Origin: Aplectana chamaeleonis
Taxonomy: Eukaryota; Nematoda; Chromadorea; Rhabditida; Cosmocercidae
Reading direction: 5' to 3'
DNA length: 64,000 bases
Assembly: GCA_029168955.1 (NCBI GenBank)
Contig: JAPDOI010000117.1
Coordinates: 682,001 to 746,000 of the forward strand
Positions 22,521 to 33,639 of the stretch are shown here, one piece after another. The position numbers and the translations under genes are program-made. The notes under the pieces were generated by a model, which worked only from the letters and a program-made list of their open reading frames with translations, had not been told where the DNA came from and did not search any database. Position 1 is the first letter of the stretch, and every line of letters starts with the position of its first letter.

Positions 22521-23195
22521 TGGTTTTGTTCCTCGTTGTGCGTTGGTGCAACACGCCGCCGACAACGTGGACGTGGATATCGCCTCTACGAAGATAAGGG
22601 CTGTGTCGCAAAGGAGCTGTGACTTGCGCCTCGCATTCTTCGATTTCCATATGAAGTCGACCAATTACAAAATTGTATAAGCATTCGACAGGCCGTGGCT
22701 CTCACCAAAGATTTTGATAGGCGTTTTGTATACATAGGACGGTACTTAAAAATTCTACTGCTATTAATTTGATGGACGATGTACCTAACAGGATCCACGA
22801 GGTTTCAGAAAATTAGGATGAATAAATCCCACATTGTCGCTGTATGCCGATTATGAGCAGTATTTGTAGAGAAATAAAATTTTCATAATAAGGTTCCAAT
22901 CTCTATGATATGGAGTGAAATCGTATCTGAGCGCGATTGTTCCCTCAGTATTGGTATACAAATTGATTGAATTTTTCCGGTTTTTTGCACGCTCCAGTTC
23001 AGTGAAGATAGTGATGTTAGATGAACTCAGATACAGAACACAAAAAGGGTGAAAATGGTGGTGGACCTTATATTATGATATCAATGGTATGGTCAGGCTC
23101 TGGTCGGAAGGACTAAATAATAAGAATTGATACAAGCAACTCTCCCAGTAGAGCCGAAATCGTAGAAGCTTACTACCTCTAAGGCACTAACGATA
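22521..23195. other. Unassigned
   Basis: No gene or element recognised. GCGTTGGTGCAACACG at about 22541 is a partial relative of the 16969 hairpin arm. Confidence 0.45.
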
Positions 23196-23472
23196 AAGTT
23201 TGTCCAAATGAGACTGGCCAACCATGCGGCTGGCGCACATGGCAGGCAGCTGTCGCGTGCGCCGCTCTCGGGCGAGCATGCGAAACGACAGCGAGCCTTC
23301 CTCCACAGCCATTGACTATTAGCACGGCCGGCAGCGGCTGGCAGCAAGCAATCAATCAGCTCCGCAGCCGAGGGATGGAGTGGCAGCCGTATGAACACTC
23401 GTCCGAGAGCGGCACATACAACGGTCGCCTGCCACGCACGACGGCCGCATGGTCGGCCAGACTCTATTAGAC
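23196..23472. mobile_element. GC-rich TIR MITE family P, copy 1
   Basis: Ends AAGTTTGTCCAAATGAG and, reversed, AAGTCTAATAGAG, then shared GACTGGCC. The interior holds CGCCGCTCTCGGGCGAGCA and CACTCGTCCGAGAGCGGCAC. Homologous along its length to 25382-25632. Confidence 0.72.
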
Positions 23473-23907
23473 TTACTTTATGTAAAATTGTGGTCTCGGT
23501 AACAGATTATCACCTGGTTCATCGTAGAATGACTGGAAGATTACGGTAGGTTGCTGCAGATGTATTGTGGTAGTGAAAAACGGGTGCCAAACTCCCAATT
23601 GGATTTTAACGCTAGCAGGCTGTGTGACGATAGCTTGCTACCCAGAATTTGCGCAAAATGAAAAACGCTACCCATCGCGACGCAGGGTCCCCACCCAGGG
23701 CCAAGGCCTAGCCAGCAGGGGAACGTACGCCCGCGTTTGAGCTCGCTCGCTAAAGTACTTTTACAAGGAATATTAGGTGCCCGGATTAGTGTCAAGCTTG
23801 TCCCACGCACTGGCGAAGCCCAGGGTGTAAGAATGGGGCCTTCTGTCTATGGTGATGACCAGTCCAACTAAACCTTTGACTAAGCCGCTGTCCCTAACAA
23901 ACCAGCT
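23473..23907. other. Unassigned
   Basis: No gene recognised; an 89-codon minus-strand frame at 23541-23810 matches no family I know. Confidence 0.45.
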
Positions 23908-23916
23908 CCCGCAACC

Positions 23917-24298
23917 ACTCAAACGCTAACGTCGGATAGGGAACGAGATTCTCATGCCGTAAAATAACGTGTTTTTATGTGTCGATTGCGTCCAACACTA
24001 CTCATTCTACGATATCATAGAAATTTTCGCTACCTCGGGAAACTCATTCCTAGATTTCCTTGTTTTATTTTGAAAGAAAACCTAGGTTATGTGATAATGT
24101 ACGTATAAGGAGATTAATTTGACAAAGTATTTGCAGTCTAGGCTGAGTTTCGGCGTGTACAGGCAAACTAAAAGAACATTGTTGTAAATTTTTTCCATGA
24201 TGTCGTAGAATGAGTAGTGTTGGACGCAATCGACACACCGAAATACGCTATTTTACGGCATGAGAGTTTCGTTCCCTGTCCGACGTTAACGTTCGAGT
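23917..24298. mobile_element. 382-bp MITE with long TIRs and 9-bp target duplication (Mutator-like)
   Basis: Arms of about 105 bp pair: left ACTCAAACGCTAACGTCGGA, right (reverse) ACTCGAACGTTAACGTCGGA, continuing through TCATGCCGTAAAATA and GTGTCGATTGCGTCCAACAC. Both flanks carry CCCGCAACC (23908-23916 and 24299-24307), a perfect 9-bp duplication. Long TIRs with a 9-bp duplication fit the Mutator-like (MULE) superfamily. No transposase is present. Confidence 0.85.
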
Positions 24299-24568
24299 CC
24301 CGCAACCTACTTTGTTTTGCGCTATACAAAATATGGCGCGTATGCATATTTTAAATTTTCAAAGCTGGAATATGTTGCCACAGAACAGAACTCAGAATTA
24401 GTGAGTGCGCTTCTTATCCACATTTTTCTCCATTCTCATACACTGGGGGGGGGGGCTAGCGCAGCTCTACAGGGGGGACAACGCTCCGAGCACCGGCGCT
24501 TGACCCCCAATCGGGTGGGGGGCTACCGCCAAAGTGACAGTTTGGCTTGATCGGAGCCCTGCGGTCCT

Positions 24569-24761
24569 GCCTTGAAGCCCTACCGTCACTGCCTTGAAGC
24601 TTCTCGTCCTAGCCCTGAAGCCCCCCTGTCACTGCCTTGAAGCCCCCCGTCACTGCCCAGAAGCCCCCTTCACTGCCTCGGAGCACTGATATCACGGTCC
24701 CGGAGCAGTGACGTCACGGCCACGGAGCGGTGATGTCACGGCCCGGAGCAGTGACGTCACC
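24569..24761. repeat. 20-23 bp minisatellite with TGACGTCA palindromes
   Basis: About nine units. The first ones read CCTTGAAGCCCCCCGTCACTG and drift to CCCGGAGCAGTGACGTCACG in the last ones. Two units contain the perfect TGACGTCA palindrome (cAMP-response-element consensus) and others a one-base variant. A G-run lies just upstream near 24446. Confidence 0.75.
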
Positions 24762-25021
24762 CTCCCCCCTCCCCGGAAAGCGTCGCCGCCCCCCTCCAAA
24801 ACTATCCTTTTCTGACAAGGACTCAAAGTCCCCGTCCAGGGCCGGCCCTGTTGGGCCGAATGCGGCTATCTATGAGGTGAGGCGCCTTTTATACCGGTTG
24901 AGCGCGTGATAAATCATAGGACAAATCACGTCAAATTGGGACAAAACTTGACGCGAATAACGATGCATGCGTTTGGCCTACTATGCCTTCTCTGGCCTCT
25001 ATTGTCGTAAACTACCTTCTA

Positions 25022-25215
25022 CGACTTCTTCCCATCTTTTCCGTTTTCGAATTTGCGGAATACGGCTATTGCACCATGCGACACGTGTTAATAGTGCTGG
25101 GACCAATTGGTACCGGCGCGATTCACCCTTTCCCCCAGCACAACTATCACGTGTCGCATGATGCAACAGCCGTAGCCCGCAGTTGCGGACCGGAATTCGG
25201 CTCACAGAACGAAAG
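25022..25215. mobile_element. Palindromic TA MITE family Q, copy 1
   Basis: Homologous to 62241-62439. The inner arms CATGCGACACGTG and CACGTGTCGCATGATG are well preserved, while the outer left arm is eroded. TA flanks at 25020-25021 and 25216-25217. Confidence 0.75.
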
Positions 25216-25381
25216 TATTCGGGGTCTAGGACCGCGGTACTATTCCAACAGATGGAATTTTCCGGTTTTTATCCTTACTTGTTCCTATGAGATGCATTTC
25301 TCCAAGTTTCTTCTAATGCGTTTTTCATTCCGTTTATATTCGTCGCTTTTTTGTCATACTGCTGAGACGGTATGAGCTAAG

Positions 25382-25632
25382 GTGCGTCCGAATGAGAATG
25401 GCGGCCCACGCGGCCGGCGCGTTCGCCGCTCTCGGACGAGCATGCGAAAAGTCCCCACCGCCATCGACTACGAACGGGGCCGACACCGGCTGGCAGCGAG
25501 CGCTGCGCCGATCAATCAGTGGGAGAGGGGACGGCCGTCGTTGAAATCCAACACTCGTCCGAGTATGACACATGCGACGGCCACCTGCCAAGCGCGCCGG
25601 CCGCGTGGGTCGCCATTCTCATTCGGGCACAC
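25382..25632. mobile_element. GC-rich TIR MITE family P, copy 2
   Basis: Ends with inverted repeat CCGAATGAGAATGGCG followed by CCCACGCGGCCGGCGCG, about 40 bp in all. The interior matches 23196-23472. Target duplication not recognised. Frames on both strands are open because of the symmetry and are not genes. Confidence 0.82.
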
Positions 25633-27674
25633 TTTACTGTCCTCATCCGAACGAAGCTCCAGTCCAACATTTCAGGCAATCGCAGTTGCAGCAGGCAACT
25701 TGGCAATATGTACTCGTGCTATGACAATGGTACTATTAATACTATTTTGACATCCCTTCGGTATAGGAGGGACTACGGACGATGCAAGAGGAACTACGGG
25801 CATCACAGGAAAGACTACGTCGGACTATCGCTCAACCGGACCTTATGAACGAGGACCTTATGAAAACGCTATGTTGGGCAGAATGGACAGCTACGCCTAA
25901 TTGGAAGGCAAGTTAGATTTCACGAATGCAGATGGTCGTCGATCAGGTTATTATTTAAGAGGCGAGCAACATTGTTGTCGTGTGAGGCTACGGACTCATC
26001 TATTCAACCCCACCGTATTTTCTGACAAGGGTGTTATGCTGACATGGGCTGTTTGTAAGGTTTTGTTGGTCTCTACAGCTGCCAGGATTGCTAACACAGC
26101 GCTGAAGAGGTGCCTCCATAATACAAAACGGTGGAAACACAAGCAGCAAAGACTCAGAAGTGAGGGCCTCCGTAAGAAGTTCACTATTCGCGACCAGTTT
26201 CTTCACAATGAGATAATGATTTATTCACACAATGTATCTTGAACCCGATGATCAGGACACGTCGTACACCAAATCTGTGACGGATGAGACTCATATGTTG
26301 GTAGACTTCAAAAGAACTAATGTCCGCATCGTAGTGTATTGGGCTGAGGCGTCCAGCAAGTCCTTGAAGCAAAACGGTTTACCGCTGTTGCCCTTCCCAC
26401 AAATACTCGGAGCGAACCAGGCCCACATCACGAACGTCGTTTGATGAACTAATGTTTCGACGAGTCCGTCTTTTCCAAAGCTCCGAAGTCAGTCGAGTGG
26501 GTTGCATTGAAAGGATTGCTTGGAAATATGTTTAGAAAATCAAACACCGACTAATGTGTAGACAGCGCTTTGCACTTTCCAGGACATTTACGATGCTGTC
26601 GACACAATCTGTCTATTCGAAAGCTTTTTTGTCTCTATTCCAATAGGGAAGTTCTCTGTCCATAGATAGTGAAGAAGGTGAGACCACATTCAAAGCTATC
26701 AAGGAAACTCCTGGTGTAAAGCAACGAGCTCCCCTAATCGGCCCGACCGGGTACCCGGCTTTATGTTGTGGCACAGGGACGAGACAAGGGCCCATGACAA
26801 AGGGATTTCTATTGTCATGATAATCATACAGAGAGTGGTGTCTCTGTGATGCGAATTGGCAGAATCGAAGGCAGTAGGGGTTGAGGAACGACAAGTTTGT
26901 TACATGTATAATTAATTGGCTCACTTGATATTAATATTCATATTTATACAGAATACATCCGCATTTCCTGCAGTGACCCTCTAATGCAGAGGTTACAACA
27001 ATGAAAGAAAACGAAGGAATTCGAAGCGCATCAAGGTAATCCCACCACGCACACAGACTGTATAAATCTTTAGATCAATATCATGAGTGGACACGGAGTT
27101 ATGGTTTACGGAGAATTCGCCCGAATGCCTGGAGGATTTTGAAAAATACAGTTCTTCTATGACACTGCCTTATGATTAACCACTTCCCGCAACCTGTTAG
27201 AATAAAACATTCAACGTTTGCACACGCATACCCACGGTATAAATGTATCAAAACTTCACCCAAACTGCATAGTTTCGTAGATAGTTTTATTGTGCGAAAA
27301 ACTAAACAAAGAACGAAATTATCAAACAGTGAAGGTGCTTAAACTTCATCCGGAGAAGTAAAACGAGTCAAATAGTAGAATGCATTCAAACCCCAAGCAT
27401 AACAGCCTATTCAAATTCTCTGAAGTTAGAAAAATGGTGTTAGCCTGAGGTAATCCCTGAGGTAAGAAACTTATTCAAAAGCTACTGGATGATATAAAGG
27501 CAGACCAATAAGCCTGGCTAGAGAGTCCAAATATCTTTTGCACGTTCTCAGCGTGATCTCAGGGTCAGGGATCGCAGAGAATTGTTGGATTTCTTCTTGA
27601 ATCCTGCGCTGTCGTTCCAGCTCTGCCGGTCTTATGTAGCGGTCTGGCGCAGATTCATCCAAGATCGATGGCAG
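25633..27674. other. Unassigned 2 kb
   Basis: No recognisable gene. About 26575-26705 resembles 28600-28730 (TCTCTGTCCATAGATAG / TCTGTTCATAGATAG, GACCACATT), a diverged dispersed repeat in the same orientation. Confidence 0.45.
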
Positions 27675-27703
27675 TAGGCTTAGCGTTAGGCTTAGGCTAA
27701 GGC
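27675..27703 (+). repeat. Interstitial TTAGGC telomere-like run
   Basis: Five consecutive hexamer-like units (TAGGC, TTAGCG, TTAGGC, TTAGGC, TAAGGC). TTAGGC is the telomere repeat of nematodes. The run is short and internal, so it is not a chromosome end. Confidence 0.6.
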
Positions 27704-27785
27704 AGCAAAAAAATGGAAAAACAGCAAAAAGGAGCAAAAATGGAGCAACAGCAGCAGAGAAGTGAACGGAGCACCACTTATTGCT

Positions 27786-28012
27786 AGCATGATGTTTTCC
27801 AGCGCAAGCGAAATCTCGCCCTCGCAACGGAACTTTTCTGCCCTCCTTGTGGGTATTTTCTCCCCTGCTCGCGGGTAAATTCTCCCCTACATGCGGGTAT
27901 TTTCTCTCCCCCTCGCGGGCAAATTCTCCCGTCCGGGCGGGCATTTTCTCCTCTTTCGCGGGCGAAATCTCCTGCTGAAATGTACGCGTGCGGCTCGGGC
28001 GAAATCTCACGT
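27786..28012. repeat. ~28-bp minisatellite (CGCGGGTAAATTCTCCCC)
   Basis: About eight tandem units alternate CGCGGGTAAATTCTCCCC, GCGGGTATTTTCTC and CGGGCGAAATCTC. The unit repeats through the 179-codon minus-strand frame at 27471-28010, which explains why that frame is open. Confidence 0.75.
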
Positions 28013-29214
28013 GCAGGCTATAGAACGGCGAAATTCGATTGTTTCCTACGCGTTCTGGTGCGGAGCAGAGGTTAAAGACAGTGAGAGAGCGTAGGGCAGA
28101 CGGATGCCGAGGCGTCGCGCGCGCTTCGAATGTGAATTACGACGTTTCATAGAGGGTACCCCGGAGGTATAGATGCCAGTGGTGACTCCAACCGCCAGTG
28201 TGGACCGCAATTCATTTGATGTGGCCCTTTACCCGCTCGCACCTTGACACACCACAATCACATAAGGTAGGCAGCTACTCCCATTTGGAGCAACCGAGTT
28301 GTAGTGAGGCTGGATCACGATAAAGTGCGTGGCTCAAGCACATGATCCATCGCCACTTAGCATTACCACACACCTCATTTTTGTACGTTTCGGAGGGCTC
28401 GTCTTGCTCAGAGACTGAGTTGACTGAATTCGAATGATGAAGTTTCTTGCTCTATGTAGACGCCTTGACGATGCGACACACAGATAATTTCCATAAGGAG
28501 AGGAAAACTGAACCGTCATTGACCCTTCTGTGGATCGAGTTCATGTTTGAGGATTCGCTTCAAAAATTCCATAGCCGACCAATAACCAGCGTATGACACT
28601 TGTGAGGGTGCTGCCAACATAGTCTGCCTATCTGAAGTTTTTTCTACCCGTTGGTACCAGAATGATCTCTGTTCATAGATAGCAGAAACGCTAAGACCAC
28701 ATTAAACTTTTTAGTGAGTAATAGCCTTGCCCTTTGCTAGACGTCACGTATTTAGTGCATCCCGTCTTCACACAACGAGTAGTGTTGGCGTTTATTCTTT
28801 GATAACGTAGCACTTCAGACCTGTATTTTTCTTCAGCTGCAAATGCAGAAATAATGCATCAGAGATCGCAAAATATGTTCTTCTCTGAAACTTCCTTATC
28901 TACGCTGAACATGTATCGCTGAGGGGCTGCCCGAATTGTCTACGCAGACTGGGCAGAATGTCATGCAATGCAAAACCGACTTCATTCCATTTCAGAGAAT
29001 CTCCAGAACCCCGAAAGTTGCGGTTCCGTCACTCCGATCGCACCACTCCCGGCATACCACCTTCGCCCTGAGATTCGAAATTGCTAACCTTGCTGTGAGG
29101 GAATCAAGCGCATAATTAGTCTCTCGTTCAATTCAAGTGAGCCCCTGTTTTCGATTGTCACAGCTCGGAGCGGTGGCTTTTTCGTCGAAACCTCCTTATC
29201 ACTAGTTATTATAC
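28013..29214. other. Unassigned; two dispersed repeat fragments
   Basis: 28600-28730 matches 26575-26705, and 29130-29215 matches 15550-15655. No gene recognised. Confidence 0.45.
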
Positions 29215-29462
29215 TTCGGACCGAATTAAATTATTCGAAAATTATTCGAATGATTTTTCGAATTTCGAATCATTCAGAATTCGAAAATTTCGAAAACTGG
29301 CTCTCGAATAATATTCGAAATTCGAAAACTTCGTAAAAAGCGGTTTCGAATAATATTCGAAATTCAAATATTTCAAAAGCAGACTTCCGAATTTTATTCG
29401 AAATTCGAATACTTTAGTGAGCATATTCAAATTTTTGAGAATTCGAATAATCGAAATGCACA
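29215..29462. repeat. TTCGAA/AATATTCGAA motif array
   Basis: About 250 bp composed of AATATTCGAAATTCGAA variants with a loose period of about 58 bp (three similar blocks). Same class as 1-116 and 1616-1830. Confidence 0.7.
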
Positions 29463-29822
29463 ATCATCACTACATTAGAAATTCTTTTTTTCTGATCAAC
29501 CTTTGACAGCACGCCCTATCAGAGCATCATCTTGACCTATTTACCCCACGCCCGATCTGTGGATACCACAGGCTTGGATCGCGGGAAATTTCCAAGCGTG
29601 TGGTATCCCCAAGTGGGGCGTTGGGGTGACGAGGCGCTCCAGCGGTGGGATAGGCTGGCTCGAATAGCCCGCCTATGCAAACCGTATTTCTCTCTTTTTC
29701 GCACTTATCATGTAGCTGTCGGCCAGATATAGACAGCACTTACTTCTTTAGCTTCTAAAATGCTCTTTTTGAAGAGAAACAGTGACTTGAAATACAGAGT
29801 GGAGCAAATGAGCCCACTAATC
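29463..29822. other. Unassigned
   Basis: A short stretch near 29570-29615 forms an imperfect hairpin (GTGGATACCACAGGCTTGG / CCAAGCGTGTGGTATCC). No gene recognised. Confidence 0.45.
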
Positions 29823-29824
29823 TA

Positions 29825-31081
29825 CCAGGCCGTCCAATAATTCCTGTCCAAAATTTTCAAAATTCTTTAATTTTCCGTAGAAGTGTTATAATACCAGGCA
29901 AGTGTAAGAACCTTCTAGAAGGTTCTCCAAAGTTCTACGCTAGGGGTATATAAGGCGCAGTCCCCGCGTCTAGCTACCAGTACAAGCTAAAATGGACCAA
30001 TATCGAATCCGTACGTTCGTGTAGTACGAGTGGCTGCTGGGCAACGACACGGGCACCGCGGTCGCCAACATCTGCAGAGCGTGCAAGGAGGATGCAGTGT
30101 CCCAACGCACAGTCAGCCGCTGGTTCAATCGTTTCGAGAGCGGCGACACGAGCCTCGAGGGCAGGGAGCACAGCGGGAGGCCTTCTACGGTGGATGATGA
30201 CGAAGTCCGTCGCTGTATCCAGGAGAAGCCGTAAGCCACCACCCGTGAATTGGCGACGACGCTCGGCTGCAGCAAGTCCACCATCCACAATCGACTCAAC
30301 TTACTCGGCTACCACAAAGTTCTCGCCCGTTCAATCCCCCACCGTCTGACGGACGCCAACAAGCAGAGCAGCTTAGCCGTCTGCCAGTCCCTCCTCCTTC
30401 GTCCGCATCGCAAGGAGTTTCTCGAGGACCTGGTCACTGGGGATGAGAGCTGGGCCGTCTACGACAACGTCGCCCGCCGTGCCGTCTGGATCCCGCGCGG
30501 AGAAGAGCCGCCGACGACGCCGAAAGCCGACCTGCACCCGCTGAAGATCATGCTCTGCTGCTGGTGGGACACCAAGGGCATGCTGTACTTCGAACTGCTC
30601 CCGCAAGGCAGGACGGTCACCGCCTCCATCTACACCGATCAGCTCGAGAAACTAGCCGCCGCCACCCGAGAAAAGCATCCCCGACGGGCCTCGGTCCACC
30701 TGCTGCACGACAACGCGCGCCCCCACGTGGCGAAGGAGACCCAGCAGAAGTTGGCGACGCTCGGCTCGGAGACGGTTGCCCATCCGCCGTATTCCCCGGA
30801 CCTCGCCCCCTCCGGCTACCACTTGTTCCGCCCGCTGAAGCACCATTTGGCCGAGAAAAAATTCATCAACTACGACAACCTCAAATCCGACATCGCGGAT
30901 TTCTTCGAGTCGCAGCCCCCGCAGTTCTGGGCGAAGGGCATCGGCGACCTGCCCAATCGATGGGCCACTGTTGTGGATAACTGTGGTGATTATATTGTTG
31001 ATTAGACTTGTTTTTCAATAAAGTTGAAAAAAACAAACAAAAATGGTGAAATTTTCGGACAAGAATTATTGGACAACCTGG
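29825..31081 (+). mobile_element. Complete mariner element (1257 bp) with TIRs and TA duplication
   Basis: The left end CCAGGCCGTCCAATAATTC and right end (reverse) CCAGGTTGTCCAATAATTC are flanked by TA at 29823-29824 and 31082-31083. Similarity of the ends extends about 35 bp. Inside is a single transposase frame (29992-31005) with a TATATAAGG box-like word upstream at about 29949. Structurally complete, but its gene is dead. Confidence 0.95.
29992..31005 (+). pseudogene. Mariner transposase, two stops and mutated catalytic triad
   Basis: 337 codons in one uninterrupted frame from the ATG at 29992, close to the usual mariner length (about 345). The N-terminal paired-like DNA-binding domain includes TVSRWFNRFESGDTSLEG. 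The WVPHEL-like linker is replaced by ARSIPHRLTD. Catalytic motifs: VTGDESW (first Asp, codon 151) and LLHDNARPH (second Asp, codon 240). The third motif reads YSPDLAPSGYHLF, so codon 275 (30814-30816) is Gly where the family has the third Asp of DD34D. In-frame stops are TAG at 30022-30024 and TAA at 30232-30234. The enzyme would bind the TIRs and move DNA to TA sites, but this copy cannot be active. Its coding sequence is strikingly GC-rich at third positions compared with the AT-rich flanks and TIRs. The lack of indels suggests fairly recent death. Confidence 0.95.
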
Positions 31082-31083
31082 TA

Positions 31084-31427
31084 CAATGGCTACTCCAAAA
31101 ACATTCGTTTAAAAAAATATCGCTCCAACCGCGAAGCGGCTTCAATACCGGTGCAGCGACTTTGCGCTCAAAACAGAGTAGTGATAGTGGCGACAGTTCG
31201 GACTTCTTCAACTTCAAGTATGCAGAGCCCGCTCGGTTTGTAAAGAATTTACTACGCAACGAAATTTTTGCTCTTCGGGAGGTGATCTTGTTTTTCCCGC
31301 CACGAGTAATGGAAGGGACCAAGGAGAAAAATTGCTCAATCTTACTTCAGCTGCGCCATTAATAATCTTATGCACCATGCTTATATCGAACAAAGCCCTT
31401 CGAGTTTGTAATGAAGCAATGCCGAGG
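31084..31427. other. Unassigned flank between mariner and palindrome
   Basis: No gene recognised; frames here are short and unrelated to known families. Confidence 0.45.
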
Positions 31428-31429
31428 TA

Positions 31430-32223
31430 CAATACTCGCGCTAAGTTTTGTAAAAACGGGGAGCATCTGGCAAACTTGGCAAAAAAGCGTCCGATGCATG
31501 TAACTTTGTTGAATGAAGATTTTTTTGGATTCCGAAAACGCTATCATATTCATAGATCATATTGCAACCTAATTATGTGACTTGTGTGCCTTAGTTCCCT
31601 AAAATCGCTTTGTTTTTTAAGGAAGTAGTTTTTGCAATCGTTTTTCAAAAACGTCGCGCGCGGCGAAGTGCGGGGAAACTTTGAGCAGTACCTGTACAAG
31701 TAATGGAAGAGCAATCGGTATGCTTTTTTTTCAAAAACTAGGTGCAGGTGAGAGAATCTCAACGTTTGTTCAGGTTGAATTTTCGAAATCCTTCATTAAA
31801 CACGCTTGAGAACTACCTGAAAAGTTGGAGTTTTGTTGCGAAATCCCCGGACTCATAAATGAAGGATTTCGAAAAGTCAACCTAAACAAACCTTGAGATT
31901 CTCCCACCTGCACCTAATTCATGAAGAAAGCATACCGCTTGCTCTTCCATTACTTGTACAAATACTACTCACAGTTTCGCCGCACTTCGCCGCGCGCGAC
32001 GTTCTTGAAAAACCATTGCAAAAACTATTTCCTTCAGAAACTAAGCGCTCTTAAGAAACTTCGGCACACAAGTGACATAATTAGGTAGCAATTTGATCTG
32101 TGAACATGATAGCGTTTTCAGAATTCAAAAAAGTCTTCATTCAAAAAAGTTGCATGCGTCGGACGCTTTTTTGCCAAGTTTGCCAGATGCTCCCCGTTTT
32201 TATAAAACTTAGTGCGGGTATTG
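31430..32223. mobile_element. ~794-bp near-perfect palindromic TA element, copy 1
   Basis: Two arms of about 390 bp pair over almost their whole length around a loop near 31820-31850. Ends CAATACTCGCGCTAAGTTTT and (reverse) CAATACCCGCACTAAGTTTT. Flanked by TA (31428-31429, 32224-32225). Both arms carry GTACAAGTAATGGAAGAGCA and CGCGCGCGGCGAAGTGCG. A second, interrupted copy lies at 43736-44922. No protein encoded. A transcript would fold into long double-stranded RNA. Confidence 0.9.
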
Positions 32224-32225
32224 TA

Positions 32226-33637
32226 TTTGTTCCTGGTGCTCGCACTAAGCGTTGAAGAGTACTGATACCTTCCACTTCTAATAAAGATTTTCTTCGTATA
32301 GTTATTGGCTACGCTACTTGGCGGGAAAAGCTACACGAGGAAAACGAAGAAGTGATGGCTACTATTTTCAAAATGATTCACGGTAAATGAAGACAAAATA
32401 TACCAGAGCATAGTTTTTTACAGAACAGAATTCGCTGAGAAAACAAGCGAGCTCCATTTAATAGCGACTAATGAGCGAAATCTGCAGGAACTGGGGTGGC
32501 TGACTGTATTATCGAGTGTTTTATTATGATTGGCTTCTCGTCGTCACACAACCGAATGCGAAAGGTGATGAAAATCAATTTGAATGTGACAGATTTCAGC
32601 CGTATCGCTTTCAAATTTCGAATCTTTCTAAGTCCAAATAGTGGGAATTTGTGGTTTCCAGGTGAAAACCACCAAGTAGTTTCTGAGATGCATAGATAGT
32701 CAATAGGCACTTTGTGTTGACAGCTGCATTCAGTCCTGTGAACACATTACGTGCAGGTTACATCGACAAATAGTATGCGGCCTGGGGACTAGAAGGCATC
32801 CCTAGGCGTGTCGTAGAATGCAGATCAGTTTCCGCGCTACGGAATTCAATACAAGCTACGGCACCGGATCAGGATCAAGAAAACCCTTAGAGAAATTGCT
32901 ATTAGGGTTTTGATCTTCCATACCCTCATAATGGAACTGTCTCGGCCGAAATGGCCCGGGGTGGCTACGAAATTCGATAGATCCAATTGGGTATATCGAC
33001 ATATGTTTCAAGATGGGAATATGGAATAAATTCTAACGGGTCCACTGAAAATGTTACAAAACATAATCGATTAAGTGTTATCCTATTGGGTTAGCTCTTG
33101 ACTGAAGTGTTTACACCTTAAAAAGCTTGAGTATTGAGAAGACAGTACGTCACTATGAGGCTCGACGAATAGCCTGATGTGATAGCTATATAGTATCAGT
33201 AAGATGTAGGGGGAGAACCCAGATGGTGACAGCAGTACCTGTTCTGGGTTATGTACAAGACTATCAGTGAGTGATTATACTGTGTTCTAACGCTGAAGCT
33301 GCCAAAGTGCACCGTAACAGGGAACTCACCAGAGATTAGCATTGGGGATCCGGAGTACTTTAACAATAAATGCAGATCATTATTGGTTGTGCGAATTCGC
33401 GTGATGTCGAACGGCAGAATACTCCTTCCTAATGTACTGAGAAAGGACGAACATCAGAGAGCGACCTAACTGTCAAGCGGGGTAATCATAAAGATACATG
33501 AACTAGTACATTCGTTTGTCTATCGGTCAAATTTTGAGGAAGAGTGTGGAAGGACTGTAGAGAGCTGCACTGAATGTCAGCAACGGATTGTCCTTCCGCA
33601 TACGTGGAACACCCCACATTGTGTATGGGGGAGAATC
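32226..33637. other. Unassigned 1.4 kb
   Basis: No gene or element recognised. Confidence 0.45.
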
Positions 33638-33639
33638 TA

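Noticed and set aside
25382..25848. Overlapping plus- and minus-strand frames of 85-122 codons
   Set aside because: They arise from the symmetry and GC-richness of a TIR element and match no family.
27471..28010. 179-codon minus-strand frame
   Set aside because: The middle is a 28-bp minisatellite and the C-terminal part matches nothing recognisable.
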